Source of the DNA: ATM1 sp003577165 | GTDB lineage: Bacteria; Armatimonadota; Fimbriimonadia; Fimbriimonadales; ATM1 | Length of the DNA stretch: 64,000 nt | Assembly (NCBI GenBank): GCA_030263715.1 | Contig: SZPM01000013.1 | Coordinates: forward strand, 1-64,000 | Reading direction: 5' to 3' | In this document: piece after piece, positions 43,620-51,762 of the stretch | Layout: each line of letters opens with the position of its first letter | How positions within the stretch are numbered: position 1 is the stretch's first letter | Program-made: the position numbers and the translations under genes | Notes under the pieces: generated by a model | Databases searched by the model: none | Told to the model about the DNA's origin: nothing | The model's input: only the letters and a program-made list of their open reading frames with translations

Positions 43620-43811
43620 TCAGCGAGTCCGGTCCTTATAGCCAGGCAGCCTGCGGCCCTTGTAGTAGCCGTCCGGCGTTGCCGTGTGGGGCAGAACGAA
43701 GGGAGAGCCTCCCTGCTGCTTATTGGGCACAAGTTCGGGCATTTCGGTCCGCCAAGTGCCTCGACGCTTAGCGCTCCGCGCGTGCGAATGCTTTCTCTTG
43801 GGATTCGGCAT
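43620..43811 (-). CDS. rpmF: 50S ribosomal protein L32
   Basis: 63 residues with MPNPKRKHSHARSAKRRG, the usual L32 start. No cysteine occurs, so this is a zinc-free form. It follows rpmG by 1 nt. Confidence 0.95.
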   Translation of the reverse strand: MPNPKRKHSHARSAKRRGTWRTEMPELVPNKQQGGSPFVLPHTATPDGYYKGRRLPGYKDRTR

Positions 43812-43812
43812 C

Positions 43813-43980
43813 CTATTTCTTCTCCCGGTGCAGCGTGTGCTTTCTCAGGAACGGGCTGTACTTCATCAACTCGAGCCGGTCCTTCGTTTTCTGCTTATTC
43901 TTCGTCGTCGTATACACACTGCGTCCGTCCTCGGTGCACACGAGGCGAATGATCTCGCGGTGCTCTGCCTTCTTCGCCAC
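43813..43980 (-). CDS. rpmG: 50S ribosomal protein L33
   Basis: 55 residues from a GTG start that overlaps the rpmE stop by one base. IIRLVCTEDG, YTTTKNKQKTKDRLELMKY and SPFLRKHTLHREKK are L33 hallmarks. There is a single cysteine, so it is the zinc-free type. Confidence 0.93.
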   Translation of the reverse strand: MAKKAEHREIIRLVCTEDGRSVYTTTKNKQKTKDRLELMKYSPFLRKHTLHREKK

Positions 43981-44201
43981 TACTTCTTCTCCCCACCTTT
44001 GCCGTAGCGGCGCAGGAACTTCTCGACGCGGCCAGCCGAGTCGACCAGTTTCTGCTTACCGGTGTAGAAGGGGTGACAATTGGAACAGATGTCCACCCGC
44101 AATTCGGGCACGGTGGAGAGAACCTCCGTGACCGGACGCCCAGGAGTGCAGGCGCAATACACCTTGCACGCGACGTAGTTTGGGTGAATACCGCTCTTCA
44201 T
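43980..44201 (-). CDS. rpmE: 50S ribosomal protein L31, zinc-binding form
   Basis: 73 residues. MKSGIHPNYV is the typical start, and CAC and CSNC provide four zinc ligands, so this is the C+ form of L31. HPFYTGKQKLVDSAGRVEKF completes the match. It heads an rpmE-rpmG-rpmF operon. Confidence 0.95.
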   Translation of the reverse strand: MKSGIHPNYVACKVYCACTPGRPVTEVLSTVPELRVDICSNCHPFYTGKQKLVDSAGRVEKFLRRYGKGGEKK

Positions 44202-44210
44202 TCGGTACCT

Positions 44211-44228
44211 CGCGCGCCCAGACGCGCG
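44211..44228 (-). promoter_or_regulatory. hairpin in the rpmE leader
   Basis: CGCGCG (44211-44216) and CGCGCG (44223-44228) form a 6-bp stem around a 6-nt loop, 9 nt before the rpmE ATG. It occupies almost the whole predicted leader. A ribosomal-protein autoregulatory role is conceivable. Confidence 0.4.
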
Positions 44229-44235
44229 GTAGGGA

Positions 44236-44264
44236 AGTATGGCCCACCCGGGCGCCCAAAGTCA
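44236..44264 (-). promoter_or_regulatory. sigma-70-type promoter of rpmE
   Basis: TTGACT (44264-44259) and CATACT (44241-44236) are separated by exactly 17 nt on the minus strand. This is the best complete promoter in the window. Transcription should begin near 44229. Confidence 0.7.
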
Positions 44265-44269
44265 AACCT

Positions 44270-44734
44270 CTACTGCTTCCTTTCGAGTTCCCGGCGGGTG
44301 TCTTTTTCGGCTAAAGTGCGCCGCTTGTCGTACTGCCTCTTCCCCCTGGCGACGGCGATCTCGACCTTGACCCGCCCGTTACGAAAGTACACCTTCGTGG
44401 GGATGAGGGCCAGGCCCCGCTCCTCGCTCCGCCTCCGGAGCACGGAGATCTCCCGCCTGTGGAGCAGCAGCTTCCGCGACCTCTGCCGGTCCGGGACGTA
44501 ACTCGTCGCCTTCTCGTATGGGGCCACGTCCATCTCGTCGAGCCACAGCTCCCCGTCTCGGATGCGGGCATGGGCGCCGGACAGGTTCACCTTGCCGGCG
44601 AGCACGCTCTTGACCTCGGCGCCGACGAGGACGATCCCGGCCTCATACGTCTCCAGGATCTCGTAGTCGAATCTCGCGCGCCGGTTAAGAATCGTGGGGG
44701 GCCCGGAGGGCCGTGGCTTGCCCTTCTTGACCAT
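44270..44734 (-). CDS. smpB: SsrA-binding protein SmpB
   Basis: 154 residues. Motifs: NRRARFDYEILETYEAGIVL, GAEVKSVLAGKVNLSGAHAR and the basic tail KRQYDKRRTLAEKD. It guides tmRNA to stalled ribosomes. The ssrA gene was not seen nearby. Confidence 0.96.
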   Translation of the reverse strand: MVKKGKPRPSGPPTILNRRARFDYEILETYEAGIVLVGAEVKSVLAGKVNLSGAHARIRDGELWLDEMDVAPYEKATSYVPDRQRSRKLLLHRREISVLRRRSEERGLALIPTKVYFRNGRVKVEIAVARGKRQYDKRRTLAEKDTRRELERKQ

Positions 44735-44774
44735 GGGAGAGAATCAGGTTACCTGCGGGGGTACCCTTAGCCCC
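44735..44774. promoter_or_regulatory. short divergent promoter region between smpB and FKBP genes
   Basis: Only 40 nt separate the starts. On the plus strand TACCCT (44762-44767) lies 7 nt before the FKBP ATG. On the minus strand TAACCT lies about 11 nt before the smpB ATG. The palindrome GGGTACCC sits between them. Confidence 0.35.
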
Positions 44775-45326
44775 ATGAAGTGGCTCCTCATCGGAGCGGT
44801 CGTCCTCGTCGCCGCTTGCTCGAAGCGGCTGGATTATCTTAAGACCGGCGAGATGGTCAAAGGGGAGTTGGAGAACCGGGTCAAGCGGATCGATCTCAAC
44901 ATCCCGGGCCCCCCACCGCTCGATCCAGGCCCCAGATCGCCGAACTACGATCTCATCGCCAAGGCGTCTGCGAAGATCAAAACACTGAAGGTCACAGACA
45001 TCGAGATCGGCACAGGTCCGGTGGCCCGCGAAGGAAAGTACGTTACGCTTCATTACCGAGGCATGCTGCCGGACGGCTACATTTTCGACCAGACGACGAA
45101 GTCGGGTGGCAAACCGATCCGGTTTAGGTTGGGCGAGGGCAGCGTCATCAAGGGATGGGAGCAAGGAATTCTCGGAATGAAGGTTGGTGGGAAGCGGCAA
45201 CTTGAGATTCCCTCCGAATTGGCCTATGGAGCGAACCCGCCTGACAATGCTCTCAAGAGCGGCATTCGACCGAACACCGCCCTCATCTTCATCGTTGAAC
45301 TCCTCTTCGTGGGAGACCGTCCGTGA
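44775..45326 (+). CDS. FKBP-type peptidyl-prolyl isomerase lipoprotein
   Basis: About 183 residues. A lipoprotein signal ends with LVAAC at Cys15. The FKBP domain occupies residues ~75-180: VTLHYRGMLPDGYIFDQT, SVIKGWEQGILGMKVGG and LEIPSELAYGANPP. It should fold envelope proteins. ATG 44775 is chosen by the lipobox. Its stop overlaps the livF-like gene by 4 nt. Confidence 0.92.
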   Translation: MKWLLIGAVVLVAACSKRLDYLKTGEMVKGELENRVKRIDLNIPGPPPLDPGPRSPNYDLIAKASAKIKTLKVTDIEIGTGPVAREGKYVTLHYRGMLPDGYIFDQTTKSGGKPIRFRLGEGSVIKGWEQGILGMKVGGKRQLEIPSELAYGANPPDNALKSGIRPNTALIFIVELLFVGDRP

Positions 45327-46027
45327 TGCTGCAGATCCGAGATCTGCACGTCTACTACGGCGCCATCCACGCTCTGAAAGGGTTAAACGTAGATGTCGAT
45401 GCGGGCGAAATCGTCTCCATCATCGGCTCGAACGGTGCAGGAAAGAGCACGATGCTGCGCACGTTGTCAGGACTGCTAAGGCCGAAGAAGGGCAGCGTTC
45501 TTTTCGAGGGCTCTGAGATCGGCGGCTTGCCTCCGCACGAGGTCGTGGGAAAAGGGATCGTCCAGAGCCCCGAGGGCCGGAGAATCTTCACAAACATGAC
45601 CGTCGGGGAGAATCTGAAACTCGGCGCATTCCTCCGCAAGGACGGCGACATCGGCGCCGACATCGAGCATATTCTGAATCTGTTCCCGCGTCTGAGGGAG
45701 CGGTTCCGACAAAACGCGGGCACGCTGAGCGGCGGTGAGCAGCAGATGCTCGCCATCGGCCGGGCACTGATGGCTCGACCCAGGCTTCTCCTGCTCGACG
45801 AACCGTCGCTTGGGCTTGCCCCCAACCTGGTCACCGAGATCTTTCGCATCATCCGAACGATCAACGGCGAGGGGGTTACAGTTCTGTTGGTGGAGCAGAA
45901 CGCGCATCGCGCTCTCGAACTTGCCAACCGAGCCTACGTCCTCGAAACGGGAGAGATCGTTCTCACCGATTCGGGGAAGGCGCTTCTTGAGAACCCCAAG
46001 GTGCGTGAAGCCTACTTAGGAGCGTGA
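45323..46027 (+). CDS. livF: LivF-like branched-chain amino acid ABC transporter ATPase
   Basis: 234 residues. Walker A is GSNGAGKSTML, the signature is LSGGEQQMLAIGRAL, Walker B is LLLLDEPSLGLAP, and VVGKGIVQSPEGRRIF is typical of LivF. No LivG, LivH, LivM or binding protein is present in the window, so it either works with distant partners or has another role. It overlaps the FKBP and rimI genes at both ends. Confidence 0.88.
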   Translation: MMLQIRDLHVYYGAIHALKGLNVDVDAGEIVSIIGSNGAGKSTMLRTLSGLLRPKKGSVLFEGSEIGGLPPHEVVGKGIVQSPEGRRIFTNMTVGENLKLGAFLRKDGDIGADIEHILNLFPRLRERFRQNAGTLSGGEQQMLAIGRALMARPRLLLLDEPSLGLAPNLVTEIFRIIRTINGEGVTVLLVEQNAHRALELANRAYVLETGEIVLTDSGKALLENPKVREAYLGA

Positions 46028-46488
46028 GATTGCGCCGGACCGATATCCTGCCGATGGAGGAAAGGCACCTCTCGCAAATCCTCGCGATCGAGAAGGAGAG
46101 CAATCCATCGGCCTGGTCGGAATCTGGATTCCGAAGCGAGTTGACAAATCCCCAGGCGCACTACTTTGTCGCGCTTCAGGACGGAACCGTTGTGGGCTAT
46201 GCCGGCTACTGGTCGGTAATTGACGAGGCCCACATCACGAATGTGGCGGTATCGCCCGAACACCGCCGCAAGGGCATGGGGCGGACGTTAGTTCAGTACC
46301 TGCTCAAGGACGCTGCCAAGAGAGGCATCCGCTGCGCCACCCTCGAAGTCCGGGCGGGGAATATCGCTGCGATTTCACTCTATGAATCGATGGGATTCGT
46401 CGCGTGTGGAGTCAGGAAGCGCTACTATCCGGCTGATCGAAGCGACGCGGTCGTCATGTGGCTCTACGACATCGAGGCTTCGGATTGA
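46024..46488 (+). CDS. rimI: ribosomal-protein-alanine N-acetyltransferase RimI-like
   Basis: 154 residues of the GNAT fold. The acetyl-CoA loop is VAVSPEHRRKGMGRTLVQYL, followed by LEVRAGNIAAISLYESMGF. It acetylates the N-terminus of S18 or similar proteins. The start GTGA overlaps the livF stop. Adjacency to tsaD is common. Confidence 0.9.
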   Translation: MRLRRTDILPMEERHLSQILAIEKESNPSAWSESGFRSELTNPQAHYFVALQDGTVVGYAGYWSVIDEAHITNVAVSPEHRRKGMGRTLVQYLLKDAAKRGIRCATLEVRAGNIAAISLYESMGFVACGVRKRYYPADRSDAVVMWLYDIEASD

Positions 46489-46496
46489 AGGAATCC

Positions 46497-47528
46497 GTGC
46501 TCCACTTTCATGGACCTGTACTCGGCATCGAAACGAGTTGCGATGAGACATCTGCCGCGGTCCTCATCGATGGTAGGGTCGCCTCCAACGTCGTCAACAG
46601 CCAAACCGACTTGCACATGAAATGGGGGGGGATTGTTCCGGAGGCCGCCGCGCGAAAGCACATCGAGAACATGTTGCCGGTGATCGAGGAGGCGCTAATG
46701 CGCGCCAATCTGAGCCTGGCCGAGGTCGCCGCAGTTGCGGTTACAAATCGTCCGGGACTTGTTGGCGCGCTGAGTGTCGGTCTCACGTGCGCGAAGGGCA
46801 TTGCATGGGCAAACGGATTGCCTCTCATCGGCATCCACCATCTGGAAGCGCACGCGTTGAGTCCAATGATGGGAGGTGAAATTGGGCCACCCTACGTGTG
46901 CCTGTTAGCGTCCGGGGGACACACCGAGCTCCTGTATGTTCGTGGAGTCGGCGAATATTCGGTGCTCGGCCGCACTCTCGATGATGCCGCCGGGGAGGCC
47001 TTTGACAAGGCTGCCCGCTCGCTGGGACTCGGCAGCCCCGGTGGACCGGCTATTCAGGCCGCGGCCGAGAGCGGCAATGCAGCGCGCTACTCTTTGCCGA
47101 GGGGCCTCTCCGAGCCCACCCTCGACTTCAGCTTCTCCGGCCTCAAAACGGCGGTCGCGAGAACTGCCGCCTCGGTGGAGAGCGATGCCGATGTGAACGA
47201 TTTGGCCGCGTCGTTCCAGGAGACGATTTGCTCTGTCCTCGCCGAAAGAACCCTGCTGGCGTGCGACGTGGTGGGATCGAACGCAGTCTCGGTCGCGGGG
47301 GGCGTGGCAGCGAACATATCCCTAAGAAGTAAGATCAAGAGTGGCGCAGAAAAGAAGCAACTGATGCTGTCGATACCGCCAATTGAACTGTGTACAGACA
47401 ATGCGGCGATGATCGCGTTCGTTGGAAGCATCCGCCTTGCGAGAGGCGAGCGAAGCGAACTCGATCTCGATTGCGTCGCCGACTCACCACTTCCAGGAGA
47501 AGTATCGTATGAGCCAGCCTTCGAATGA
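46497..47528 (+). CDS. tsaD: tRNA N6-threonylcarbamoyladenosine transferase TsaD
   Basis: About 343 residues. Motifs: VLGIETSCDETSAAVL, IHHLEAHALSP (metal-binding histidines), LLASGGHTEL and DDAAGEAFDKAARSLGLG. It installs t6A37 on ANN-decoding tRNAs with TsaB, TsaC and TsaE. GTG 46497 with AAGGA just upstream is preferred; a TTG at 46485 overlapping the rimI stop is an alternative. Confidence 0.95.
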   Translation: MLHFHGPVLGIETSCDETSAAVLIDGRVASNVVNSQTDLHMKWGGIVPEAAARKHIENMLPVIEEALMRANLSLAEVAAVAVTNRPGLVGALSVGLTCAKGIAWANGLPLIGIHHLEAHALSPMMGGEIGPPYVCLLASGGHTELLYVRGVGEYSVLGRTLDDAAGEAFDKAARSLGLGSPGGPAIQAAAESGNAARYSLPRGLSEPTLDFSFSGLKTAVARTAASVESDADVNDLAASFQETICSVLAERTLLACDVVGSNAVSVAGGVAANISLRSKIKSGAEKKQLMLSIPPIELCTDNAAMIAFVGSIRLARGERSELDLDCVADSPLPGEVSYEPAFE

Positions 47529-48015
47529 ATCACAGCCCGTTGGAACGAAATGGGACCTTCGCGCGATCGCACTGCTGGTCGCCATCGCTGCCGGCGTAAT
47601 ACTCCTCGTGTATCAGGTGTTTGCGATCCGTTCGCTCCGAGGAGACCTGGGAAGGCAGGCGGAGAGCCATGCCGCTGCGCTGAAACAAAAGGCGCAGGAC
47701 GACGCGGTCTTGGTCGCCGAGGCTCTTGCCGTCACTCTCGATCCGCTGATCTATGCCAGCGCCTCGGACGATCGCACTGCGCTCAACGCAATTGCCAGCG
47801 CGATCGTCAGGAACAACAGAATCGAGCAGTTCATCGTGACCGACCCAATGGGTCGAGTTCTCGCAACGAGCGATGCGAACTTCGCGGACCAGTTCTTGCC
47901 GGAGTTAGTCAAGGAGCGTCGCGCAGTGACGGCCGACGGTGAGTCTTTTGTGGTGACCCGACCCATCGAGCACGACACGACAGCGCTGGGCTTCTTACGG
48001 ATCAAGGTCCGCTGA
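47509..48015 (+). CDS. single-pass membrane protein with sensor-like periplasmic domain
   Basis: 168 residues. One transmembrane helix (AIALLVAIAAGVILLVYQVFAI, residues ~18-40) anchors a helical extracytoplasmic domain. ALAVTLDPLIYASASDDRT and FIVTDPMGRVLATSD resemble chemoreceptor-type ligand-binding modules, but no cytoplasmic output domain follows. AGGAGA lies 8 nt before the ATG, which is inside the end of tsaD (20-nt overlap). The role is unknown. Confidence 0.7.
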   Translation: MSQPSNESQPVGTKWDLRAIALLVAIAAGVILLVYQVFAIRSLRGDLGRQAESHAAALKQKAQDDAVLVAEALAVTLDPLIYASASDDRTALNAIASAIVRNNRIEQFIVTDPMGRVLATSDANFADQFLPELVKERRAVTADGESFVVTRPIEHDTTALGFLRIKVR

Positions 48016-48027
48016 GAACTGAGCGCG

Positions 48028-49011
48028 TCAAGCGGCATCCTGCGGCAGAACCGGATCGGGGCCGTGGGGCATCCCGTGCGCGATGCAGTCTGCGAGCGAA
48101 CTGGCATACGCGCGCAGAGTGGGTTCAGGATCAGTCCGGCCGATCGCCTGCAAAGCATCGAGCACTTCCGGAACAGAGTCCGGCCTCCACTCGCAAAGGT
48201 GGAAAAGGCCGTGTATGGCGGACCGTCGTCCGATCGGTGACCGTCCATTGCGGGCGACGTCGACCAGCAACTCCTGGGCGTGCTCATTCGCAACGTGGTC
48301 GCCAAGAACGTCACCCGCTTTGTAGATTGTCCTTGCGTAGTCATCTTCGGCGGAGTCGAGGAGAGATCGAATCGCCGCGAAGCACTTCGTCTGCCACTCT
48401 TCGTCCCTGATGACGTTCGGCAGGTCTTCCAGGATGTCAAGCGTGCACCACTGAGCCGTGCGGCGGTAGGGATGGGAATCATCCTCGAGAATTCGCACGA
48501 GCGCAGGGCCGAAGTCGCCGCTGCCGCTGTGGGCCTCGATTTCGAACATCGCAGCGTGCGCAACGTCCCTATCCTCGCAATAGAGGAGTTTCAGGTGGTC
48601 GGCGGGTTCCAACTCTGAGATGTTTCCTTCGAATCGCCTGCGCAGACCCAGGGTCCTCGCGATGGCGAACTGCCGAGAGAACAGAGGCTCGACCTCTCTT
48701 TCGAGGTTGGCGAGCATCTGTTCGAGCGTAGTTCCTTTCGCCTCGGCTTTGAGATCCTCACACTTGCCAAAGATTCCGAACGGAGTCTCTGCGAGCAATA
48801 CGTCGAACGCTTCGCCATGAGTCTCGAAGCGGAAACTACGCGTGAAGTCCGTGGGCTTGACGTTGTACTGGCGACTAATCGACTGCCGCGGCCACAGGAA
48901 CTGCTTGCGTTGCCCAGGGTTGAGAGCCGGAGATTTCCCATTGTTCCTCTGGCGCTCGCGCTCCAAAAAATCATCGAGGGCGGCAAGCAGTTTCGCGGCG
49001 GACTCCGTCAT
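48028..49011 (-). CDS. HEAT-repeat-like protein of unknown function
   Basis: About 327 residues. The first ~130 are a poorly matched helical domain (RKQFLWPRQSISRQYNVKP). The remainder contains HEAT-like helical pairs such as AAMFEIEAHSGSGDFGPALV and RRSAIHGLFHLCEWRP. ATG 49011 is chosen because TTGACC-N18-CAAACT-N7 precedes it; a TTG at 49032 is also in frame. It is divergent from grpE, and the two starts are 66 nt apart. Confidence 0.65.
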   Translation of the reverse strand: MTESAAKLLAALDDFLERERQRNNGKSPALNPGQRKQFLWPRQSISRQYNVKPTDFTRSFRFETHGEAFDVLLAETPFGIFGKCEDLKAEAKGTTLEQMLANLEREVEPLFSRQFAIARTLGLRRRFEGNISELEPADHLKLLYCEDRDVAHAAMFEIEAHSGSGDFGPALVRILEDDSHPYRRTAQWCTLDILEDLPNVIRDEEWQTKCFAAIRSLLDSAEDDYARTIYKAGDVLGDHVANEHAQELLVDVARNGRSPIGRRSAIHGLFHLCEWRPDSVPEVLDALQAIGRTDPEPTLRAYASSLADCIAHGMPHGPDPVLPQDAA

Positions 49012-49061
49012 CTGCACGAGTTTGCGTTCCAATGACCGTTCGGGTCAAGGAGGGGCCAAGG

Positions 49062-49067
49062 TAAAAT
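49062..49067 (+). promoter_or_regulatory. candidate -10 box of grpE
   Basis: TAAAAT, 10 nt before the grpE ATG. There is no CIRCE-like inverted repeat in the 66-nt gap to the divergent HEAT-like gene. Confidence 0.4.
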
Positions 49068-49077
49068 TCCACATCCT

Positions 49078-49647
49078 ATGAAGGAGAACGGCCAGACGGC
49101 GGGACCCGATCCGCGGCCCGCCGACCCACCGGTCGAGGCCGAGGCGGAGGCGGAATCGCCCGAGGCTGAGGCTGAACCGAACCCGGAACAGACCCGCATC
49201 GCAGAACTCGAAGCCGAACTTGCGGCCACCAGGGACCAACTTCTCAGAGCGATGGCCGACGCTCAGAACGCACGCAAGCGGCACCTTCAAGACATCGCCA
49301 CCATTCGGCAAACGGCAGCGGAGGCGCTCGCGGTGAGGCTCTTGCCTGTTCTGGACGGCCTCGAGAGGGCCATCCTGGCCGCGGAGAGCGGAGCCAGCCT
49401 GTCCTCGCTCCTCGAGGGCGTGAAGTTGACCGACAAGATGCTGCGGGAGGCGCTCGCCGAGTTCAACGTCCGTCCGATCCTCGCCGTCGGCGAAGCGTTT
49501 GATCCCACGCTGCACGAAGCGGTCGCAGCGGTGGAGAGCGGAGCGACGGAAGGAACGGTCATCGAAGAAGTCGAGCGCGGATACACGATCGGACCGAAGG
49601 TTCTCAGGCCAACGAAAGCCAAGGTAAGCAAGGGTAAGGCGAAGTGA
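49078..49647 (+). CDS. grpE: nucleotide exchange factor GrpE
   Basis: 189 residues. An acidic disordered N-terminus is followed by a coiled coil (RIAELEAELAATRDQLLRAM) and the GrpE domain with DAQNARKRHLQDI and LHEAVAAVESG. It exchanges nucleotide on DnaK, but dnaK and dnaJ are not beside it. The stop overlaps the start of glmM by GTGA. Confidence 0.93.
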   Translation: MKENGQTAGPDPRPADPPVEAEAEAESPEAEAEPNPEQTRIAELEAELAATRDQLLRAMADAQNARKRHLQDIATIRQTAAEALAVRLLPVLDGLERAILAAESGASLSSLLEGVKLTDKMLREALAEFNVRPILAVGEAFDPTLHEAVAAVESGATEGTVIEEVERGYTIGPKVLRPTKAKVSKGKAK

Positions 49648-51011
49648 TCCGGTTCGGCACCGATGGTGTCCGCGGAGTTGCGAACACCGAATTGACGCCT
49701 GAGATTGCGCTTTCGCTCGGCTACGCCGCCGGAACGTGGCTTGCAGGCCGAGGTTCCCCCCCCGTCGTGATTGGAAGGGACACTCGGCGCAGCGGTTCAA
49801 TGCTTGGTGCAGCCCTTGCATCCGGCTTTTGCTCGGCCGGCATTGACGTGCTCACGCTTGGAGTTGCGCCAACACCAGCGGTCTCGTTTGCGGTTCGCTC
49901 CTCGGACAAGGGAATGGGAGCCGTCATTTCCGCCAGCCACAACCCAGCGGCGGACAACGGGATAAAACTCCTGGGCGAGGATGGAGGGAAGTTGCCGGAA
50001 GAGATCGAGGAAGAAATCGCATCCCTCCTCGGTCGCGGATTGGAGAATCGAACGACCGCAGTTGGGCGTATCACCGCCGACAATTCCCCCCTCCAGAACT
50101 ACAAGGCCTGGCTCGCCGAGCGCTTGCCAAAGGACTTGCGCTTCCTGAAGATCGTGGTGGACTGCGCGAACGGCGCGGCATCAGACTTTGCTCCCAGGTT
50201 ATTGAGCGAGGGGGGAGCCGAGGTCCACGCGATTGCCATGTCGCCGGACGGAGACAACATCAACGATGGTGTTGGCGCCACTCGGCCTTCCACGCTACAA
50301 AAGGCAGTCCTCGATGCACGCGCCGACTTAGGGATCGCGTTCGATGGCGACGCGGACCGATGCATCTTTTGTGATGAAACGGGGACTTTGATCAACGGCG
50401 ACCGTTTCATGGCCGCCTGGGCGAACTTCGAACACCAAAACGGAAGACTCGACCCGCCCATCGTTGTGGGCACAGTGATGAGCAACCTCGGCTTCGAACG
50501 AGCGTTGAACGAGCGCGGGGTCGAACTTGTCCGCACGCGGGTCGGGGACCGGCATGTTGCGAACGCTCTGTGCGAGCATCGCGCACGCATCGGCGGCGAG
50601 CAGAGCGGCCACATCATCTTTCCGGAGCACGCCCCAACCGGCGACGGGCTTCTGACGGCGGTTGAGATGATTCGCGTTCTCTGCGAGTCTGGGCAGCGCG
50701 CCTCGCAACTCGAACCGCAGTTTGAGAATTGGCCGCAAGTGCTCGTAAACGTCAGGATCGATCGAAACTCGGATTGGAAGGCCAATCCTGTGGTGAATGC
50801 GACTTTGCAGGAGGCTCAGGCGAGAATCGACGGCGACGGAAGGATTCTCGTTCGGGCGAGTGGAACGCAGCCTGTGGTGAGGGTCATGGTGGAGTCGTCA
50901 AGCGCACAGAGGCGGGATGAAGTCGCCGCAGACGTCGTGCAGGCCCTCGTGAGGGAGTGTGGCGGGACCGTCGTGGGAGAGGTGGAGTTGACGAATGCTC
51001 TTGGCGATTGA
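49644..51011 (+). CDS. glmM: phosphoglucosamine mutase
   Basis: 455 residues. Motifs: IRFGTDGVRGVAN, the phosphoserine loop VISASHNPAADNGIK, the metal loop AFDGDADRCIF and RASGTQPVVRVMVE. It makes glucosamine-1-phosphate for peptidoglycan and LPS. It is translationally coupled to grpE upstream and coaX downstream. Confidence 0.95.
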   Translation: MIRFGTDGVRGVANTELTPEIALSLGYAAGTWLAGRGSPPVVIGRDTRRSGSMLGAALASGFCSAGIDVLTLGVAPTPAVSFAVRSSDKGMGAVISASHNPAADNGIKLLGEDGGKLPEEIEEEIASLLGRGLENRTTAVGRITADNSPLQNYKAWLAERLPKDLRFLKIVVDCANGAASDFAPRLLSEGGAEVHAIAMSPDGDNINDGVGATRPSTLQKAVLDARADLGIAFDGDADRCIFCDETGTLINGDRFMAAWANFEHQNGRLDPPIVVGTVMSNLGFERALNERGVELVRTRVGDRHVANALCEHRARIGGEQSGHIIFPEHAPTGDGLLTAVEMIRVLCESGQRASQLEPQFENWPQVLVNVRIDRNSDWKANPVVNATLQEAQARIDGDGRILVRASGTQPVVRVMVESSSAQRRDEVAADVVQALVRECGGTVVGEVELTNALGD

Positions 51012-51762
51012 CATCGGCAACACGCACACGGTGTTCGGTCTTCACCGCGAAGGGAAGTGGGTGGAGATTTGGCGCAAGCACACGAACCAACTGGAGACCG
51101 AAGACGAACTGGCAGCGTGGTTTCTTCAATTGTCACGAGAGAGGTCGGTGGAAGGATTGCCTCGTGCGTGCATTTGCGCAAGTGTGGTGCCGGCGGCCAC
51201 GCAAGCGACCGAACTGCTTGCAAAGAAGTGGTTCCAATGCCCGATCCGGTTCTTGGAATCGGGCGAATCCGTTGGACTGCCCATACAGTATTATCCACCG
51301 GAGAGCGTGGGCGCAGATCGAATCGCGAATGCGCTTGGCGCGATTGAAAAGTACACGTTGCCGGCCGTGATCGTGGACTTCGGCACTGCGACGACGTTTG
51401 ACGTGATTTCGGGTGACGGCGTGTACCTGGGGGGCGCGATCTTTCCTGGCGTAGAGGTCTCGATGGAGGCCCTTTCGTCGAGGGCAGCAAAACTTCCGCA
51501 GTTCTCACTGAAGACGCCCAAAGTCGCAATCGGGAAAACGACGCGAGAGAGCCTGCAATCGGGACACGTGTTCGGCTACGTGGGGGCGATCCACGAGATA
51601 TTGGAACGCATCAGCGATGAACTTGGGACAAGGCCGACCATCGTCGGAACGGGCGGGCTCGCGACGATGTTCGGTGAGCTTTCCGATGCGATCGAAATCA
51701 TCGATCCGACGCTGACGCTCGACGGATTAGTGATTGCCGCGCACAGGCTGGGAATCGCGTAG
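50995..51762 (+). CDS. coaX: type III pantothenate kinase
   Basis: 255 residues. Motifs: LAIDIGNTHTVFGL, GADRIANALGA, VDFGTATTFDVIS and GGAIFPGVEVSMEAL. It phosphorylates pantothenate in CoA synthesis and is not inhibited by CoA. The start overlaps glmM by 17 nt. The 3' end overlaps the convergent HhH-like gene by 36 nt. Confidence 0.95.
   Translation: MLLAIDIGNTHTVFGLHREGKWVEIWRKHTNQLETEDELAAWFLQLSRERSVEGLPRACICASVVPAATQATELLAKKWFQCPIRFLESGESVGLPIQYYPPESVGADRIANALGAIEKYTLPAVIVDFGTATTFDVISGDGVYLGGAIFPGVEVSMEALSSRAAKLPQFSLKTPKVAIGKTTRESLQSGHVFGYVGAIHEILERISDELGTRPTIVGTGGLATMFGELSDAIEIIDPTLTLDGLVIAAHRLGIA

Noticed and set aside
49012..49077. CIRCE heat-shock operator before grpE
   Set aside because: No 9-bp inverted repeat with a 9-nt spacer exists in this 66-nt gap.
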